From NCBI GenBank assembly GCA_030157785.1, contig JAOAUC010000055.1:310001-374000 (forward strand): a stretch of DNA of 64,000 bases. Direction: 5' to 3'. A program made the translations under genes and the position numbers. Shown piece by piece: positions 1 to 11,213 of this stretch; the first letter of the stretch is position 1; each line of letters begins with the position of its first letter. The stretch is from Zoogloea oleivorans. Lineage in GTDB: Bacteria > Pseudomonadota > Gammaproteobacteria > Burkholderiales > Rhodocyclaceae. The notes under the pieces were generated by a model. The model did no database searches. It saw nothing but the letters and a program-made list of their open reading frames with translations, and had not been told where the DNA came from.

Positions 1-36
1 TTCGCACTCACCGAACTCCTCCGCCGCTACACCTGA
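1..36 (+). CDS. C-terminal end of an upstream gene (partial); position before recA suggests a CinA/PncC-like protein
   Basis: Frame 1 reads FALTELLRRYT* and stops at 36. The family is guessed from the common cinA-recA gene order only. Confidence 0.3.
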   Translation, partial: FALTELLRRYT

Positions 37-87
37 AACGCCTCTTGCAACAAGGGCTTGGCGATTCTGCTGGACTCGCCGCGAGAG

Positions 88-103
88 CTGTATAAAATAA
101 CAG
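88..103 (+). promoter_or_regulatory. LexA (SOS) box upstream of recA
   Basis: ctgtataaaataacag matches CTG-N10-CAG with an AT-rich core, 110 bp before the recA ATG. Confidence 0.85.
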
Positions 104-212
104 CTACCGCCGTGTCACGTCTGCTCCGAAACGAGCCGTCACGACAGGCGATCACCTGCACGCAAACTCTGTGCCATAATCTCCAAAACCCTTTTTCAAA
201 GGATCACGACAG

Positions 213-1244
<1,032 letters not shown>

Positions 1245-1275
1245 GCCACGGCAAGGCAGAAGCAGGACACCCGGA

Positions 1276-1725
1276 ATGGCCATGAACTTGCACGACCGGG
1301 CCCTGCGCTGCCTCGCCATGCGGGAGCACTCCCGCACCGAGATGGCCCGCAAACTGGGGCCCCTCGGTACTGAAGACGAGGTCAACACCGAGCTCGACCG
1401 ACTGGTCGAGCTCGGTTTGCTTTCCGATGCCCGCTTTGCCGACGCCTTCGTGCGGGCCAAGGCCCGCCGTTTCGGCGCCAGCCGCCTGCGGGTCGAGCTG
1501 GCCCGGCGCGGTGTCAGTGCAGAACTAATCGGCGAGGCCATCGAAGAAGGCTGCGGCGACAGTGAACTGGAGCGCGCCAGGGATGTATACCGCCGAAAGT
1601 TCGCCACACCACCCGAAGACGCGCGAGAATGGGCACGTCAGGCGAGATTCCTTCAAGGCCGCGGCTTTTCAACCGATATCATTCGTAGAGTCCTGAGAGA
1701 ACACCCCGGCGATGAGCCTGCTTAA
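1276..1725 (+). CDS. recX: Regulatory protein RecX
   Basis: 149 aa directly after recA; RecX-like three-helix repeats ([19 protein letters not shown]..., [25 protein letters not shown]). Confidence 0.93.
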   Translation: MAMNLHDRALRCLAMREHSRTEMARKLGPLGTEDEVNTELDRLVELGLLSDARFADAFVRAKARRFGASRLRVELARRGVSAELIGEAIEEGCGDSELERARDVYRRKFATPPEDAREWARQARFLQGRGFSTDIIRRVLREHPGDEPA

Positions 1726-2434
1726 AGTCAGCAACCTGCGCAAGAAGTACAAGGCCCGCACCGTCGTTCACGACGTCTCTTTTGACGTCGGCAGCGGCGA
1801 AGTCGTCGGCCTTCTCGGCCCCAACGGTGCCGGCAAAACCACCTGCTTCTACATGATCGTCGGCCTGGTAGCTGCCGACGGTGGCGAAATCACCCTGGAC
1901 GACCAGGTACTCACCCACCGGCCGATTCACCAGCGCGCACGCCTGGGCCTGTCCTACCTGCCCCAAGAGATGAGTGTCTTCCGTCGCCTCACCGTCGCCG
2001 AGAACATCCAGGCCGTGCTGGAACTGCAAAAGCTCTCCAAGACCCAGATCGGTGAACGCCTCGACGAGCTCCTCAACGAGCTGGGCATCGAGCACCTGCG
2101 CGACAGCACCGCGATCTCCCTGTCGGGTGGCGAACGCCGCCGCTGCGAAATCGCCCGCGCCCTCGCCACCGATCCGCGGCTGATCCTCCTCGACGAGCCT
2201 TTCGCCGGCGTCGACCCGATCGCCGTCATCGACATCCAGAAGATCATCCGCTTCCTGAAAGACAAGGGAATCGGCGTTCTCATCACCGATCACAACGTCC
2301 GCGAAACCCTCGGCATCTGCGACCGCGCCTTCATCATTAACGCCGGCGAAGTGCTGGCCAGCGGCCGGCCCGAGGAAATCGTCCACAACGAACAGGTCCG
2401 TCAGGTCTACCTCGGCGAGCATTTCCGGCTCTAA
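1712..2434 (+). CDS. lptB: LPS export ABC transporter ATP-binding protein LptB
   Basis: 240 aa; GPNGAGKTT Walker A, LSGGERRR signature, typical LptB C-terminus; directly upstream of rpoN. Confidence 0.96.
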   Translation: MSLLKVSNLRKKYKARTVVHDVSFDVGSGEVVGLLGPNGAGKTTCFYMIVGLVAADGGEITLDDQVLTHRPIHQRARLGLSYLPQEMSVFRRLTVAENIQAVLELQKLSKTQIGERLDELLNELGIEHLRDSTAISLSGGERRRCEIARALATDPRLILLDEPFAGVDPIAVIDIQKIIRFLKDKGIGVLITDHNVRETLGICDRAFIINAGEVLASGRPEEIVHNEQVRQVYLGEHFRL

Positions 2435-2449
2435 GGTCTCACACGACTC

Positions 2450-3913
2450 ATGAAGCCCAGCCTCCAGCTCAAACTCTCCCAGCATCTCGCGCTGACTCCG
2501 CAGCTGCAGCAGTCCATCAAGCTGCTGCAACTGTCGACGCTCGAACTTAACCAGGAGATCGAAAAGATCCTCCTGGAAAACCCGATGCTCGAGCGCGAGG
2601 AGCCCGAAGGTGACCTTGGCTCGTCCCGCATCGAAACCCCGGTTCCGATGGCGCCGGCAGGCAGCGAGGCGGCCCAGGAGCGGGACCAGGAACAATCCCG
2701 CGAGTCCGACCGTGAGCGCGAGCCTGACCGGGATTTCGACAACAGCGGCGAGGCCGGCGAATGGATGGCCGCCGGCAGTGGCGGCAACCAGCGCGACGAT
2801 GACGACGACTCCGATTTCCAGGAGTTTCAGGCCGCCGTCCCGTCCCTGCGCGACCACCTGGATGCCCAGATCTCCCTGACCCCCCTCTCCGACCGGGATC
2901 GGGCACTGGTGCGCTTCATGGTCGAAGCCCTCGATGACGACGGCTACCTGAGCCAGAACCTCGAAGACCTGCTGCCCCTGCTGCCGCCCGAACTCGAGTT
3001 CGAGCTGGACGACCTGACCATCGCCCTGCGCCATATCCAGAGCCTCGATCCGGCCGGTATCGGCGCCCAGGACGTCAGTCAGTGCCTGGCTCTGCAACTG
3101 CGCACCCAGCCGCCCAGCGAAGAGCGCACGCTCGCCATCGCCATCGTCTCCGAGCACCTGGAACTCCTCGCTGCCCGCGACTTCCTCAAGCTCAAGCGGG
3201 CCCTGCGCTGCAACGACGACGCATTGCGTGAAGCCCACGGCCTGATCCTCGGCCTGAACCCCCGGCCGGGCGCGCAGTTCTCCCAGGCCGACACCCGCTA
3301 TGTCGTGCCTGACGTGGTGGTGCGCAAGATCCGCAGCAACTGGGTCGTCAATCTGAACCCGGATGCCATGCCGCGCCTGCGCATCAACCAGCTCTACGCC
3401 CAGATCCTCCGCGACAACCGCGGCGCCAGCGGCTCCCTGTCCAGCCACCTGCAGGAAGCCCGCTGGCTGATCAAGAATGTGCAGCAGCGCTTCGATACCA
3501 TCCAGCGCGTTTCGCAAGCCATCGTTGACCGCCAGCGCCAGTTCTTCGATTATGGCGAGGTGGCAATGCGCCCGCTTACCCTGCGGGAGATCGCCGAGCA
3601 GCTGGATCTACACGAATCCACAGTCTCGCGGGTGACCACCCAAAAGTACATGGCCACGCCGCGAGGCATTTTCGAGTTCAAATATTTTTTCGGCAGTCAC
3701 GTCGCCACCGACACCGGTGGTGCGGCTTCCTCGACGGCGATTCGGGCGCTGATTCGCCAGCTTGTAGCCGCAGAAGACAAGAAAAAACCCTTGTCCGACG
3801 CAAAGATTGCCGAGTTGTTGGGCCAGCAGGGCATCGTGGTCGCTCGCCGGACGATTGCAAAGTACCGCGAGTCTCTCGATATCCCGCCGGTCAGTCTGCG
3901 TAAATCCATCTGA
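2450..3913 (+). CDS. rpoN: RNA polymerase sigma-54 factor
   Basis: 487 aa; N-terminal Q/L-rich activator-interacting region (LSQHLALTPQLQQSIKLLQLSTLEL) and C-terminal RpoN box ARRTIAKYRE. Confidence 0.98.
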   Translation: MKPSLQLKLSQHLALTPQLQQSIKLLQLSTLELNQEIEKILLENPMLEREEPEGDLGSSRIETPVPMAPAGSEAAQERDQEQSRESDREREPDRDFDNSGEAGEWMAAGSGGNQRDDDDDSDFQEFQAAVPSLRDHLDAQISLTPLSDRDRALVRFMVEALDDDGYLSQNLEDLLPLLPPELEFELDDLTIALRHIQSLDPAGIGAQDVSQCLALQLRTQPPSEERTLAIAIVSEHLELLAARDFLKLKRALRCNDDALREAHGLILGLNPRPGAQFSQADTRYVVPDVVVRKIRSNWVVNLNPDAMPRLRINQLYAQILRDNRGASGSLSSHLQEARWLIKNVQQRFDTIQRVSQAIVDRQRQFFDYGEVAMRPLTLREIAEQLDLHESTVSRVTTQKYMATPRGIFEFKYFFGSHVATDTGGAASSTAIRALIRQLVAAEDKKKPLSDAKIAELLGQQGIVVARRTIAKYRESLDIPPVSLRKSI

Positions 3914-3929
3914 CAGAAAGGTAACAACC

Positions 3930-4253
3930 ATGAACCTCAACATCACGGGTCATCACGTCGAAGTTACGCCGGCCATCCGCGAATATGTCACGACCAAGCT
4001 TGATCGCGTAATCCGCCATTTCGACAACGTCACCAGCGTAGCCGTGATCCTCTCGGTGGAAAAGCTGCGTCAAAAGGCTGAAGTCACCGTTCATGTGCGC
4101 GGCAAGGACATCTTCGTCGAAAGCGAAGATGCCGACATGTACGCCGCCATCGACGCCCTGATCGACAAGCTGGACCGCCAGGTTCTGAAGTACAAGGCCA
4201 AGATCTCCGATCACGGCCATGACTCGGTCAAGCACCACGTCGCCGAATCCTGA
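3930..4253 (+). CDS. hpf: Ribosome hibernation promoting factor / sigma-54 modulation protein
   Basis: MNLNITGHHVEVTPAIREYVTTKLDRVIRHFDNVTSV; ORF track start 3807 is too far upstream; rpoN-hpf-ptsN order. Confidence 0.95.
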   Translation: MNLNITGHHVEVTPAIREYVTTKLDRVIRHFDNVTSVAVILSVEKLRQKAEVTVHVRGKDIFVESEDADMYAAIDALIDKLDRQVLKYKAKISDHGHDSVKHHVAES

Positions 4254-4412
4254 TCGACGGCACGCAGTAATCCCGTTTTCCCCGGGACCGTTGTGGCTAT
4301 AATGCGCCCCAAATGACACAACGGCCCCGGCGGCACCTGTCTCCGGATCTTCCAGAATCGCCCCTCATCGGAAACCTGTGTCGGTCAACGCCGAGCGCAG
4401 GAGAATCCACCC

Positions 4413-4898
4413 ATGAATCTCATCGCCAAATTATTGCCGCCAGCCAACGTGGTCGTCGGCCTCGAGGCGAGCAGCAAGAAGCGCGCTTTCGAGCAAGCCG
4501 GCCTGCTGTTCGAGAACAATCACGGCATCGCCCGCAGCACGGTCTTCGACAGCCTGTTTGCGCGCGAAAAGCTCGGCTCCACCGGCCTTGGCCAAGGCAT
4601 CGCCATCCCCCACGGGCGCATCAAGACCCTCAAGGACGCCCTCGGCGCCTTCATCCGCCTGGCAGAACCCGTTCCCTTCGACGCGCCCGACGGCAAGCCG
4701 GTCTCGATGCTGTTCGTGCTGCTGGTTCCCGAACAAGCCAACGAACACCACCTGCAACTGCTCTCCGAACTCGCCCAGATGTTCAGCGACCGCGCTTTTC
4801 GCGAGCAGCTCCTGAACGCGCCCGACGCCTTGGCGGCCCATGCCCTTTTCGCCCAGTGGGGCAGCGATGCGCCAGACAACAGTAGCGCGGCTGTTTGA
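4413..4898 (+). CDS. ptsN: PTS IIA-like nitrogen regulatory protein
   Basis: 161 aa EIIA-Ntr domain with GIAIPHGR active-site histidine. Confidence 0.94.
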   Translation: MNLIAKLLPPANVVVGLEASSKKRAFEQAGLLFENNHGIARSTVFDSLFAREKLGSTGLGQGIAIPHGRIKTLKDALGAFIRLAEPVPFDAPDGKPVSMLFVLLVPEQANEHHLQLLSELAQMFSDRAFREQLLNAPDALAAHALFAQWGSDAPDNSSAAV

Positions 4899-5802
4899 CG
4901 ACAACCTCGAACGCCTGAGGCTGCGGCATATCTGCGGCAGCCTCGAGACCCGCATTTCGGTCTCCGAAGACCGCATCTGGCCCGCCGACATGGTCGGCCA
5001 CCTCAACCTGATCCATCCCGACCGCCTGCAGATCCTCGGCTCGTCCGAGCTTGCCTGGGCCCGTCGGCAGACCCGCGAAAAGGTCATCCATCACGTCCGG
5101 GAGATCCTCTCCTACGCGCCGCCGGCCCTCGTCGTCGCCGACGACGAAGACATCCCGAGCATGATCCGCACGCTGTGTGCCAACCACGATGTGGCACTCT
5201 TTGCGAGCCCTCTACCGTCCGCCAACGTCATTGACCTGCTGCGCAACTACCTGTCGCGCAAACTGGCCGAACGGGTCGCCCTGCACGGTGTGCTGATGGA
5301 TGTGCTGGGTGTCGGCGTGTTCATCACCGGTGACTCCGGTGCCGGCAAATCAGAACTGGCGCTGGAGCTGATTTCCCGCGGACATGGCCTGGTGGCCGAC
5401 GACATCGTCGAGTTTTCACGCATTGCCCCCACCGTGCTCGAGGGACGCTGCCCGGCGCTGCTCCAGGACGTCATCGAGGTGCGTGGCCTGGGCATCCTCA
5501 ACATCCGCACCATCTTCGGCGAGACCGCCTGCCGGCGGAAGATGAAACTCAAGCTCGTGGTGCATCTGCAGCGGCGCCAGCCGGGCCAGGAAGACCCCCT
5601 GCGCCTGACCCTCGACGGGGAGCAGCAGCAGGTTCTCGGCGTGCCGATCCGGCGTGTCGTGCTGCCGGTGGCGGCAGGTCGCAACCTGGCGGTACTGCTT
5701 GAGGCCGCAGTGCGCTCCACCATTCTCCTGCTGCGCGGCATCGACTCCACCCAGGAGTTTGTCGACCGTCAGCGCCAGGCCATGGAAGACGGCGGCTTTT
5801 AA
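4867..5802 (+). CDS. hprK: HPr kinase/phosphorylase
   Basis: Walker A GDSGAGKSELALELISRGHGLVADD and HprK signature; start set at MRQTTVARLF (overlaps ptsN end). Confidence 0.95.
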   Translation: MRQTTVARLFDDNLERLRLRHICGSLETRISVSEDRIWPADMVGHLNLIHPDRLQILGSSELAWARRQTREKVIHHVREILSYAPPALVVADDEDIPSMIRTLCANHDVALFASPLPSANVIDLLRNYLSRKLAERVALHGVLMDVLGVGVFITGDSGAGKSELALELISRGHGLVADDIVEFSRIAPTVLEGRCPALLQDVIEVRGLGILNIRTIFGETACRRKMKLKLVVHLQRRQPGQEDPLRLTLDGEQQQVLGVPIRRVVLPVAAGRNLAVLLEAAVRSTILLLRGIDSTQEFVDRQRQAMEDGGF

Positions 5803-5824
5803 GTGGCCTGAAGGGCCGTACAAA

Positions 5825-6688
5825 TCAGTCCAGAGCGAAAGCCACCGCGTCGGACATGTTGTCAGCCACCGAGAAACCACAGCCGATATGCCCCTTTTCG
5901 CCGAGGATGAACTCCTCTCGCTTGATGCAATGCTCGGCACTCCCCTCCTCGAGGAGAAAAGTGCCGTTGGTGCTTGAGTCAGTCAGGTAAAAGAGGCCGT
6001 TGCGCAGTTCGATACGGGCGTGTTGGCGCGACACGCGGGGGTCGGCGATGGAGATATCGTTGCCGGTCTCACGCCCGAACAGCAGGGTGGGATGGGCTGC
6101 GTCGATGATCCACGTCTGCCCGCGACACCCCACCCTCATCTGCTTCTGGGCCTGGATCGCCTCCTGGCGCAATTCGGCGGGTGTGGGAGGCGGCGCCTCA
6201 CCCAGCTCCAGCACCGGAAAGGGCACACGCCCAGTGGATTCGGCGAGCCGGCCAAGCAGACGGCGCATGGACGGCGACAAGACCTCGCTGAGCTTCTCGG
6301 ATACGCCGATGGTGTCCGGATTGTGGCTATCGACGAGTCGGGCCGCCAGCTTCTCGGGGTCTTCTTCGGCTTCCTCGGCTTCCGACTCAAGCACCACGCC
6401 CGCCCGCAAGACCAGCTTGATGCCGCTCATCGGCGGCAGCGCCCGCACCCGCTCGCGCATCTCGCGGGCGGCCAGCAGGGCGGAGTCGGCGTCCGGAAAA
6501 CGAGCCACCAATACATCCGGGCGAACGGTGAGTTCGCTGGCCGAATAGGCTTCGGCACAGCGTGACATGCGATTCAGGCAGCGCTCTACGGCATACCCGG
6601 CTTCCGCTTCACCCAGCTTGTCGGCGAGCCGCATCCCGCCAGCAACATCGGCATACAAAAGGCAGCGGGTCTGGACACGCTCATTCAT
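5825..6688 (-). CDS. Protein with N-terminal class III cyclase-like domain and C-terminal FHA domain
   Basis: Starts MNERVQTRCLLYADVAG; C-terminal FHA core LLFGRETGNDISIADPRVSRQHARIEL...DSSTNGTFL. Confidence 0.8.
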   Translation of the reverse strand: MNERVQTRCLLYADVAGGMRLADKLGEAEAGYAVERCLNRMSRCAEAYSASELTVRPDVLVARFPDADSALLAAREMRERVRALPPMSGIKLVLRAGVVLESEAEEAEEDPEKLAARLVDSHNPDTIGVSEKLSEVLSPSMRRLLGRLAESTGRVPFPVLELGEAPPPTPAELRQEAIQAQKQMRVGCRGQTWIIDAAHPTLLFGRETGNDISIADPRVSRQHARIELRNGLFYLTDSSTNGTFLLEEGSAEHCIKREEFILGEKGHIGCGFSVADNMSDAVAFALD

Positions 6689-6740
6689 TCTTGCGGGCTC
6701 CGGCAAAACGGGAAGACGCATCCGGGACGGTTCATGGCTA

Positions 6741-7676
6741 TCAGCCTCTCCATATATCGATCGGAATGGCCAATGCGTCCGGCGGTTGGGCCGGCAGCTC
6801 GGGGGTATCGAAAACGATGTCGCCCTGATCCACCTGGGTGCCGGACGACACGTTGCGGAAATCAAACAGGTCGCTATCAGCCAGATGGGACGGCACGACA
6901 TTCTTGAGCGCGGTGGCAATGGACACAATGCGCCCGGGAAAACGGGTATCCCAATCTCTCAGCATGGCCTTGATATGCTTGCGCTGGGCGTTTTCCTGGC
7001 TGCCACACAGATTGCACGGGATGATCGGGTATTCCATGCCGCGCGCGAAACGCTCGATATCCTTCTCGGCGCAGTAGGCGAGCGGACGGATGACCACGTT
7101 CTCGCCGTCATCGCTGACCAGCTTGGGGGGCATGGACTTGATCTTGCCACCAAAAAACATGTTCAGGAAAAGCGTCTCGATCATGTCGTCGCGATGATGA
7201 CCCAGGGCGATCTTGGTCGCGCCGAGCTCTTTCGCAGTCCGGTAGATGATGCCCCGGCGCAGGCGCGAGCACAGGGAACAAGTTGTCTTTCCCTCCGGTA
7301 TTTTGTCCTTGACGATCGCGTAAGTATTTTCAGTGACGATCTTGTATTCAACGCCGATGGACTCGAAGTAGGCGGGCAGGACTTCGTCGGGAAAGCCGGG
7401 CTGCTTCTGGTCGAGGTTCATCGCAACGATGCGGAAATCAATCGGAGCGCGCTCCCGCAGGGCCAGCAGGATCGACAGCAGCGAGAAAGAGTCCTTGCCG
7501 CCGGAAATGCAGACCATCACCACGTCGCCATCGGCAATCATCCCGTAATCACCGATGGCTTCGCCCACCTTGCGCTCAAGATGCTTCTTGAGGCGCAGGA
7601 AGGTGTTCGAGAAGCGGGATTCCTTTTCGGGGAGGTCGGTCGCAGACCGGGCGGGAGCAGCCACTACGTGTTCCAT
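6741..7676 (-). CDS. ttcA: tRNA 2-thiocytidine(32) synthetase TtcA
   Basis: 311 aa; [12 protein letters not shown]-loop, [10 protein letters not shown] and CNLCGSQ cysteine motifs. Confidence 0.96.
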   Translation of the reverse strand: MEHVVAAPARSATDLPEKESRFSNTFLRLKKHLERKVGEAIGDYGMIADGDVVMVCISGGKDSFSLLSILLALRERAPIDFRIVAMNLDQKQPGFPDEVLPAYFESIGVEYKIVTENTYAIVKDKIPEGKTTCSLCSRLRRGIIYRTAKELGATKIALGHHRDDMIETLFLNMFFGGKIKSMPPKLVSDDGENVVIRPLAYCAEKDIERFARGMEYPIIPCNLCGSQENAQRKHIKAMLRDWDTRFPGRIVSIATALKNVVPSHLADSDLFDFRNVSSGTQVDQGDIVFDTPELPAQPPDALAIPIDIWRG

Positions 7677-7744
7677 GTCGTTTCAATGTCCGGTGATTAT
7701 AGTCCGACCGAATTTCTCCACGGTCGGCACAAATGTTAAATACG

Positions 7745-8494
7745 TCATAAATGCGCGCTGCGCCCGCCATCGACCGGAATGATCTGGCCGGTGATGTAGG
7801 GCGCATCGAACAGCAGGAAGCGCACGGTGCGCGCGATGTCGGACGGCCTGCCGATGCGCCCGAGCAAGGTGTGAGCGACGATGGCCTGACGCTCCGCCGC
7901 CGGAAACTGCCCGTCATCCGGCCATTCGATGGCCCCCGGCGCCACCCCATTCACCCGGACTTCCGGCGCCAGCTCAAGGGCCAGCGCCCGGGTCAGCCCA
8001 AGCAGGCCGGCCTTGGCCGCACAGTACAGGGGGTAGCCCTTCAGGGGCCGCTCCGCGTGGATATCCACGATATTGATGATCGCCCCGCCAGTGGCCTTCA
8101 GGTGCGGCGCCACAGCCTGGGAGAGGAACAGCGGCGCCTTCAGGTTGGAGCCCATGAGATCGAACCAGGCGGCTTCGTCGATCTGTCCGAGGGCCGTCGG
8201 AAAGAAACTCGACGCGTTGTTCACCAGACCATCCAGACGGCCGAAGCGTTCCACCACGGCGCTCACCAGGCCGGGAAGGCTGCCACTGTCCAGCAGATCT
8301 GCCTGGAAGATGGCCGCCGATCCGGGGCGCGTCGCGTTAAAACCGGCGGCCAGCGCCTCCGCATCGCCCCGGGAACTGCGGAAATGCAGCGCCAGCCGCG
8401 CTCCGGCAGCATGCAGCTCGCGGGCAATCTCGGCGCCTACGCGCCGGGCAGCACCGGTGACAAGGATGACCGGGGCCATCGGTTGTTGATTCAT
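7745..8494 (-). CDS. SDR-family oxidoreductase, pteridine reductase-like
   Basis: TGAARRVGAEIA nucleotide motif (TGxxxRxG typical of pteridine reductases), YCAAKAG active site. Confidence 0.85.
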   Translation of the reverse strand: MNQQPMAPVILVTGAARRVGAEIARELHAAGARLALHFRSSRGDAEALAAGFNATRPGSAAIFQADLLDSGSLPGLVSAVVERFGRLDGLVNNASSFFPTALGQIDEAAWFDLMGSNLKAPLFLSQAVAPHLKATGGAIINIVDIHAERPLKGYPLYCAAKAGLLGLTRALALELAPEVRVNGVAPGAIEWPDDGQFPAAERQAIVAHTLLGRIGRPSDIARTVRFLLFDAPYITGQIIPVDGGRSAHL

Positions 8495-8605
8495 GAATAC
8501 CTGGTTGATCTGAAACGGAGGGCGTAATCATACGGTGCCGGAAGCCTCGCCGGTGCACCGCAACGGACGGGTAAAATGCGCTTTTTTCCCCTTTCCGTGA
8601 CGGCC

Positions 8606-9766
8606 ATGAACCTCCCCCAGCCTTCTCCCGACGCCCTCGAACAAAGCGAGCGCCTCGTCACCCGCCTGCGCAGCCTGATTGACACGCAGGGAGGCTGGAT
8701 TTCCTTCGCCACCTACATGGCAGAAGCGCTCTACGCACCGGGCCTCGGCTACTACAGCGGCGGCGCCCGCAAGTTCGGGCCGGGGGGCGACTTCATCACC
8801 GCGCCCGAACTCACGCCATTGTTCGGTCAGGCCCTCGCCACGCAAGTCCAGCAGATCATGGAACTGTCGGCGCCGCACGTCATTGAGGCCGGCGCCGGCA
8901 CCGGCCTGCTGGCCGCCGACCTGTTGCTCGAACTGGAACATCGTGGCGCCCTGCCGGACAGCTACGCCATTCTCGAGGTCTCCGGCGAGCTGCGCGAACG
9001 CCAGTTCGAGACCATCGCCGCCAAGGCGCCCCACCTGGCATCCCGGGTAAGCTGGCTGGACGGCCTGCCAGTGCGTTTCTCCGGCGCCATCGTGGCCAAC
9101 GAAGTGCTCGACGTGATGCCGGTACATCTGATCGCCTGGCGCGCCGAAGGGATCTTCGAGCGTGGCGTGAGCGTCGGCGGGGACGGCAAGTTCGTGTGGG
9201 CCGACCAGCCGGCTAGCGGCAAGGTGGCCGAAGCCGCCGTAGCGCTCGACATTGCGCTGCCGGAAGAAGGCGAATACGTAAGCGAGCTGAACCTCGCCGG
9301 CCGGGCCTGGATCGGCGAGCTGGCCGCCGGCCTCGAGCAGGGCGCCATGCTGCTGGTGGACTACGGCTACCCGCGGGCCGAGTATTACCTGGGCAGCCGC
9401 AGCACCGGCACGCTGATGTGCTACTTCCGCCACCACGCCCACGCCGACCCCTTCATGTGGCCTGGCCTGAACGACATCACCGCTTTCGTGGACTTCACGG
9501 CCGCCGCCGAGGCCGGCTTCGAGGCCGGGCTGGACGTACTCGGCTACACCGACCAGGCCAACCTGCTCTACAACTGCGGCGTGCTGGCCTGCCTGGCGCG
9601 ACGGGCGCCGGAAGACGGGGTCGACTACATCCGCGCCGCCAAGGCCGTCCAGCGCCTCACCGGGCCCCATGAAATGGGTGAGCTCTTCAAGGTCATTGCG
9701 ATGGGGAGGGGGATCGATCAGCCGCTGATCGGCTTCCTGCGCGGCGACCGGCTGCACAGCCTGTAA
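8606..9766 (+). CDS. SAM-dependent methyltransferase, MidA/NDUFAF7-like (DUF185) family
   Basis: MAEALYAPGLGYYSGGARKFGPGGDFITAPELTPLFG, EAGAGTGLLAADLL; start taken at MNLPQPS. Confidence 0.88.
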   Translation: MNLPQPSPDALEQSERLVTRLRSLIDTQGGWISFATYMAEALYAPGLGYYSGGARKFGPGGDFITAPELTPLFGQALATQVQQIMELSAPHVIEAGAGTGLLAADLLLELEHRGALPDSYAILEVSGELRERQFETIAAKAPHLASRVSWLDGLPVRFSGAIVANEVLDVMPVHLIAWRAEGIFERGVSVGGDGKFVWADQPASGKVAEAAVALDIALPEEGEYVSELNLAGRAWIGELAAGLEQGAMLLVDYGYPRAEYYLGSRSTGTLMCYFRHHAHADPFMWPGLNDITAFVDFTAAAEAGFEAGLDVLGYTDQANLLYNCGVLACLARRAPEDGVDYIRAAKAVQRLTGPHEMGELFKVIAMGRGIDQPLIGFLRGDRLHSL

Positions 9767-9789
9767 GCAGGCCCTCCGGCCAGCAAAGC

Positions 9790-9825
9790 AAAAAGCCCTG
9801 CCGGTTTGCGCCGGCAGGGCTTTTT
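9790..9825 (+). terminator. Rho-independent terminator after the methyltransferase gene
   Basis: aaaaagccctgccgg-tttgc-gccggcagggcttttt hairpin followed by T-run. Confidence 0.88.
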
Positions 9826-9839
9826 ATATCTCGGCGGGA

Positions 9840-10058
9840 TTATTCCTGAAAGCGATAAACCGCACTCAGAAAGGCATCCACATCAGTCGGAACAAAGTGC
9901 CGCTCCGGGCTGGCAACAGGAATCTCCTGCAGGCCAAGGACCACTTCCGGCGGCAGCAGATTGGCGTTCAGCACTTCATCGCCATACGCCTGACCGGCAT
10001 CGCTTTCCGGATCTTCGTAAATCCGTGCGCCGCTTTCCATTTCCATGCTGATCACCAT
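9840..10058 (-). CDS. Small acidic hypothetical protein (72 aa)
   Basis: ATG preceded by a good SD (GGAGG, 6 nt upstream); ends just before the bidirectional-looking terminator at 9790-9825. Confidence 0.6.
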   Translation of the reverse strand: MVISMEMESGARIYEDPESDAGQAYGDEVLNANLLPPEVVLGLQEIPVASPERHFVPTDVDAFLSAVYRFQE

Positions 10059-10224
10059 TTCGGCCTCCGTTGCGGGGAAAATAAAATCATCCCGCTGATG
10101 TTTCTAACGGCTGAAGCCGCCAAAGGTTGAAGGGAATTCCACTGCTTGCATGACTCAAGAATGGTTCATGGCCGAAAGCGCCGCAATGACGCACTTCACA
10201 CCGGACGTGGTATTTACGCCCGGC

Positions 10225-11028
10225 TCACAAATCCTGACTTTTCAGCCAGGCAATGATCGGCTCGGCAGCGATGCGCCAGTCCGATTCCATCATCATCCCG
10301 TGGCCAAGGCCGGGCAGGATCGTGGCGGAAACACCGTAAGTCCGCGCCGTCATCTTCACCTGGTCGGGCGGGATCAGCACGTCGTGCTCGGCGCCCAGCA
10401 CCAGCATCGGCGGCAGGGTCATGCGCGACAGGGAGGGCAGTGCGAAGAGCGACATGTCCCAGATCGCCCGGTGGGATTCGGGCTGACACAGGTGGTAATA
10501 ACGCTGCAGGCGCGCAGGCTCGATGGTCTCGTAAAACATCGCATCGCGCAGGGTATCCATCTGCGGCTGACCGCCCCCCATGATGCTGTTCAGGTCGCCG
10601 AGCAGGTGCGGCTTGGCAAAGGCCAGGCCGAAGGCCGATCCAAGCAGGCCCTGGGGCGGCACCGAGGACATCAGCACCACCGCTGGCGCAGTGTGCTGCT
10701 CCAGGTATTTCTGGATCACCATGCCGCCCATGGAATGGCCGATCAGCACCGGGGGAACCGGCAGCTTGGCTACCACTTCGGCCACGTCATTCACGTAGTC
10801 GGCAATAGAAAAGGTATCGAGATAGACCCGTCCGCGGCTCTTGCCGTGACCGGACAGGGAAACGGCATAAACGGCGTAACCCTGCTCAGCAAAGTAGTTC
10901 AGGAAAAACTCGTCCCAACACCAGGCGCCGGTGTAGGCACCGTGAATGAACAGCAGCGGGGTTGCATGAGCCGGCCCCGAAGGCGTACGGCACAGGACTT
11001 CCAGATCACCGAAACGAGCTCGGTTCAT
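10225..11028 (-). CDS. Alpha/beta hydrolase
   Basis: LFIHGAYTGAWCWDEFF oxyanion region, GHSMGGM nucleophile elbow, GLGHGMMME catalytic His. Confidence 0.9.
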   Translation of the reverse strand: MNRARFGDLEVLCRTPSGPAHATPLLFIHGAYTGAWCWDEFFLNYFAEQGYAVYAVSLSGHGKSRGRVYLDTFSIADYVNDVAEVVAKLPVPPVLIGHSMGGMVIQKYLEQHTAPAVVLMSSVPPQGLLGSAFGLAFAKPHLLGDLNSIMGGGQPQMDTLRDAMFYETIEPARLQRYYHLCQPESHRAIWDMSLFALPSLSRMTLPPMLVLGAEHDVLIPPDQVKMTARTYGVSATILPGLGHGMMMESDWRIAAEPIIAWLKSQDL

Positions 11029-11213
11029 GCAGGGACTCCCGGGAGGAGCCGACGCGGACAGGCGGGAGTCAGGGTCATGAGCGGTGCGATGGATTTGTTT
11101 TGTTGTAATCGCAGAACTTACAGCACCCCACCCCAGGAAGAAAGCGAAAAACGCGCCGGCCGGAGCGGATCCGGGTTTAAATCCGTCCTTTCCATGCCTG
11201 CGGGTGAAGACTG

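Noticed and set aside
1679-3517. 612-aa minus-strand ORF antisense to lptB/rpoN
   Set aside because: GC-driven antisense open frame; the + strand genes are unmistakable.
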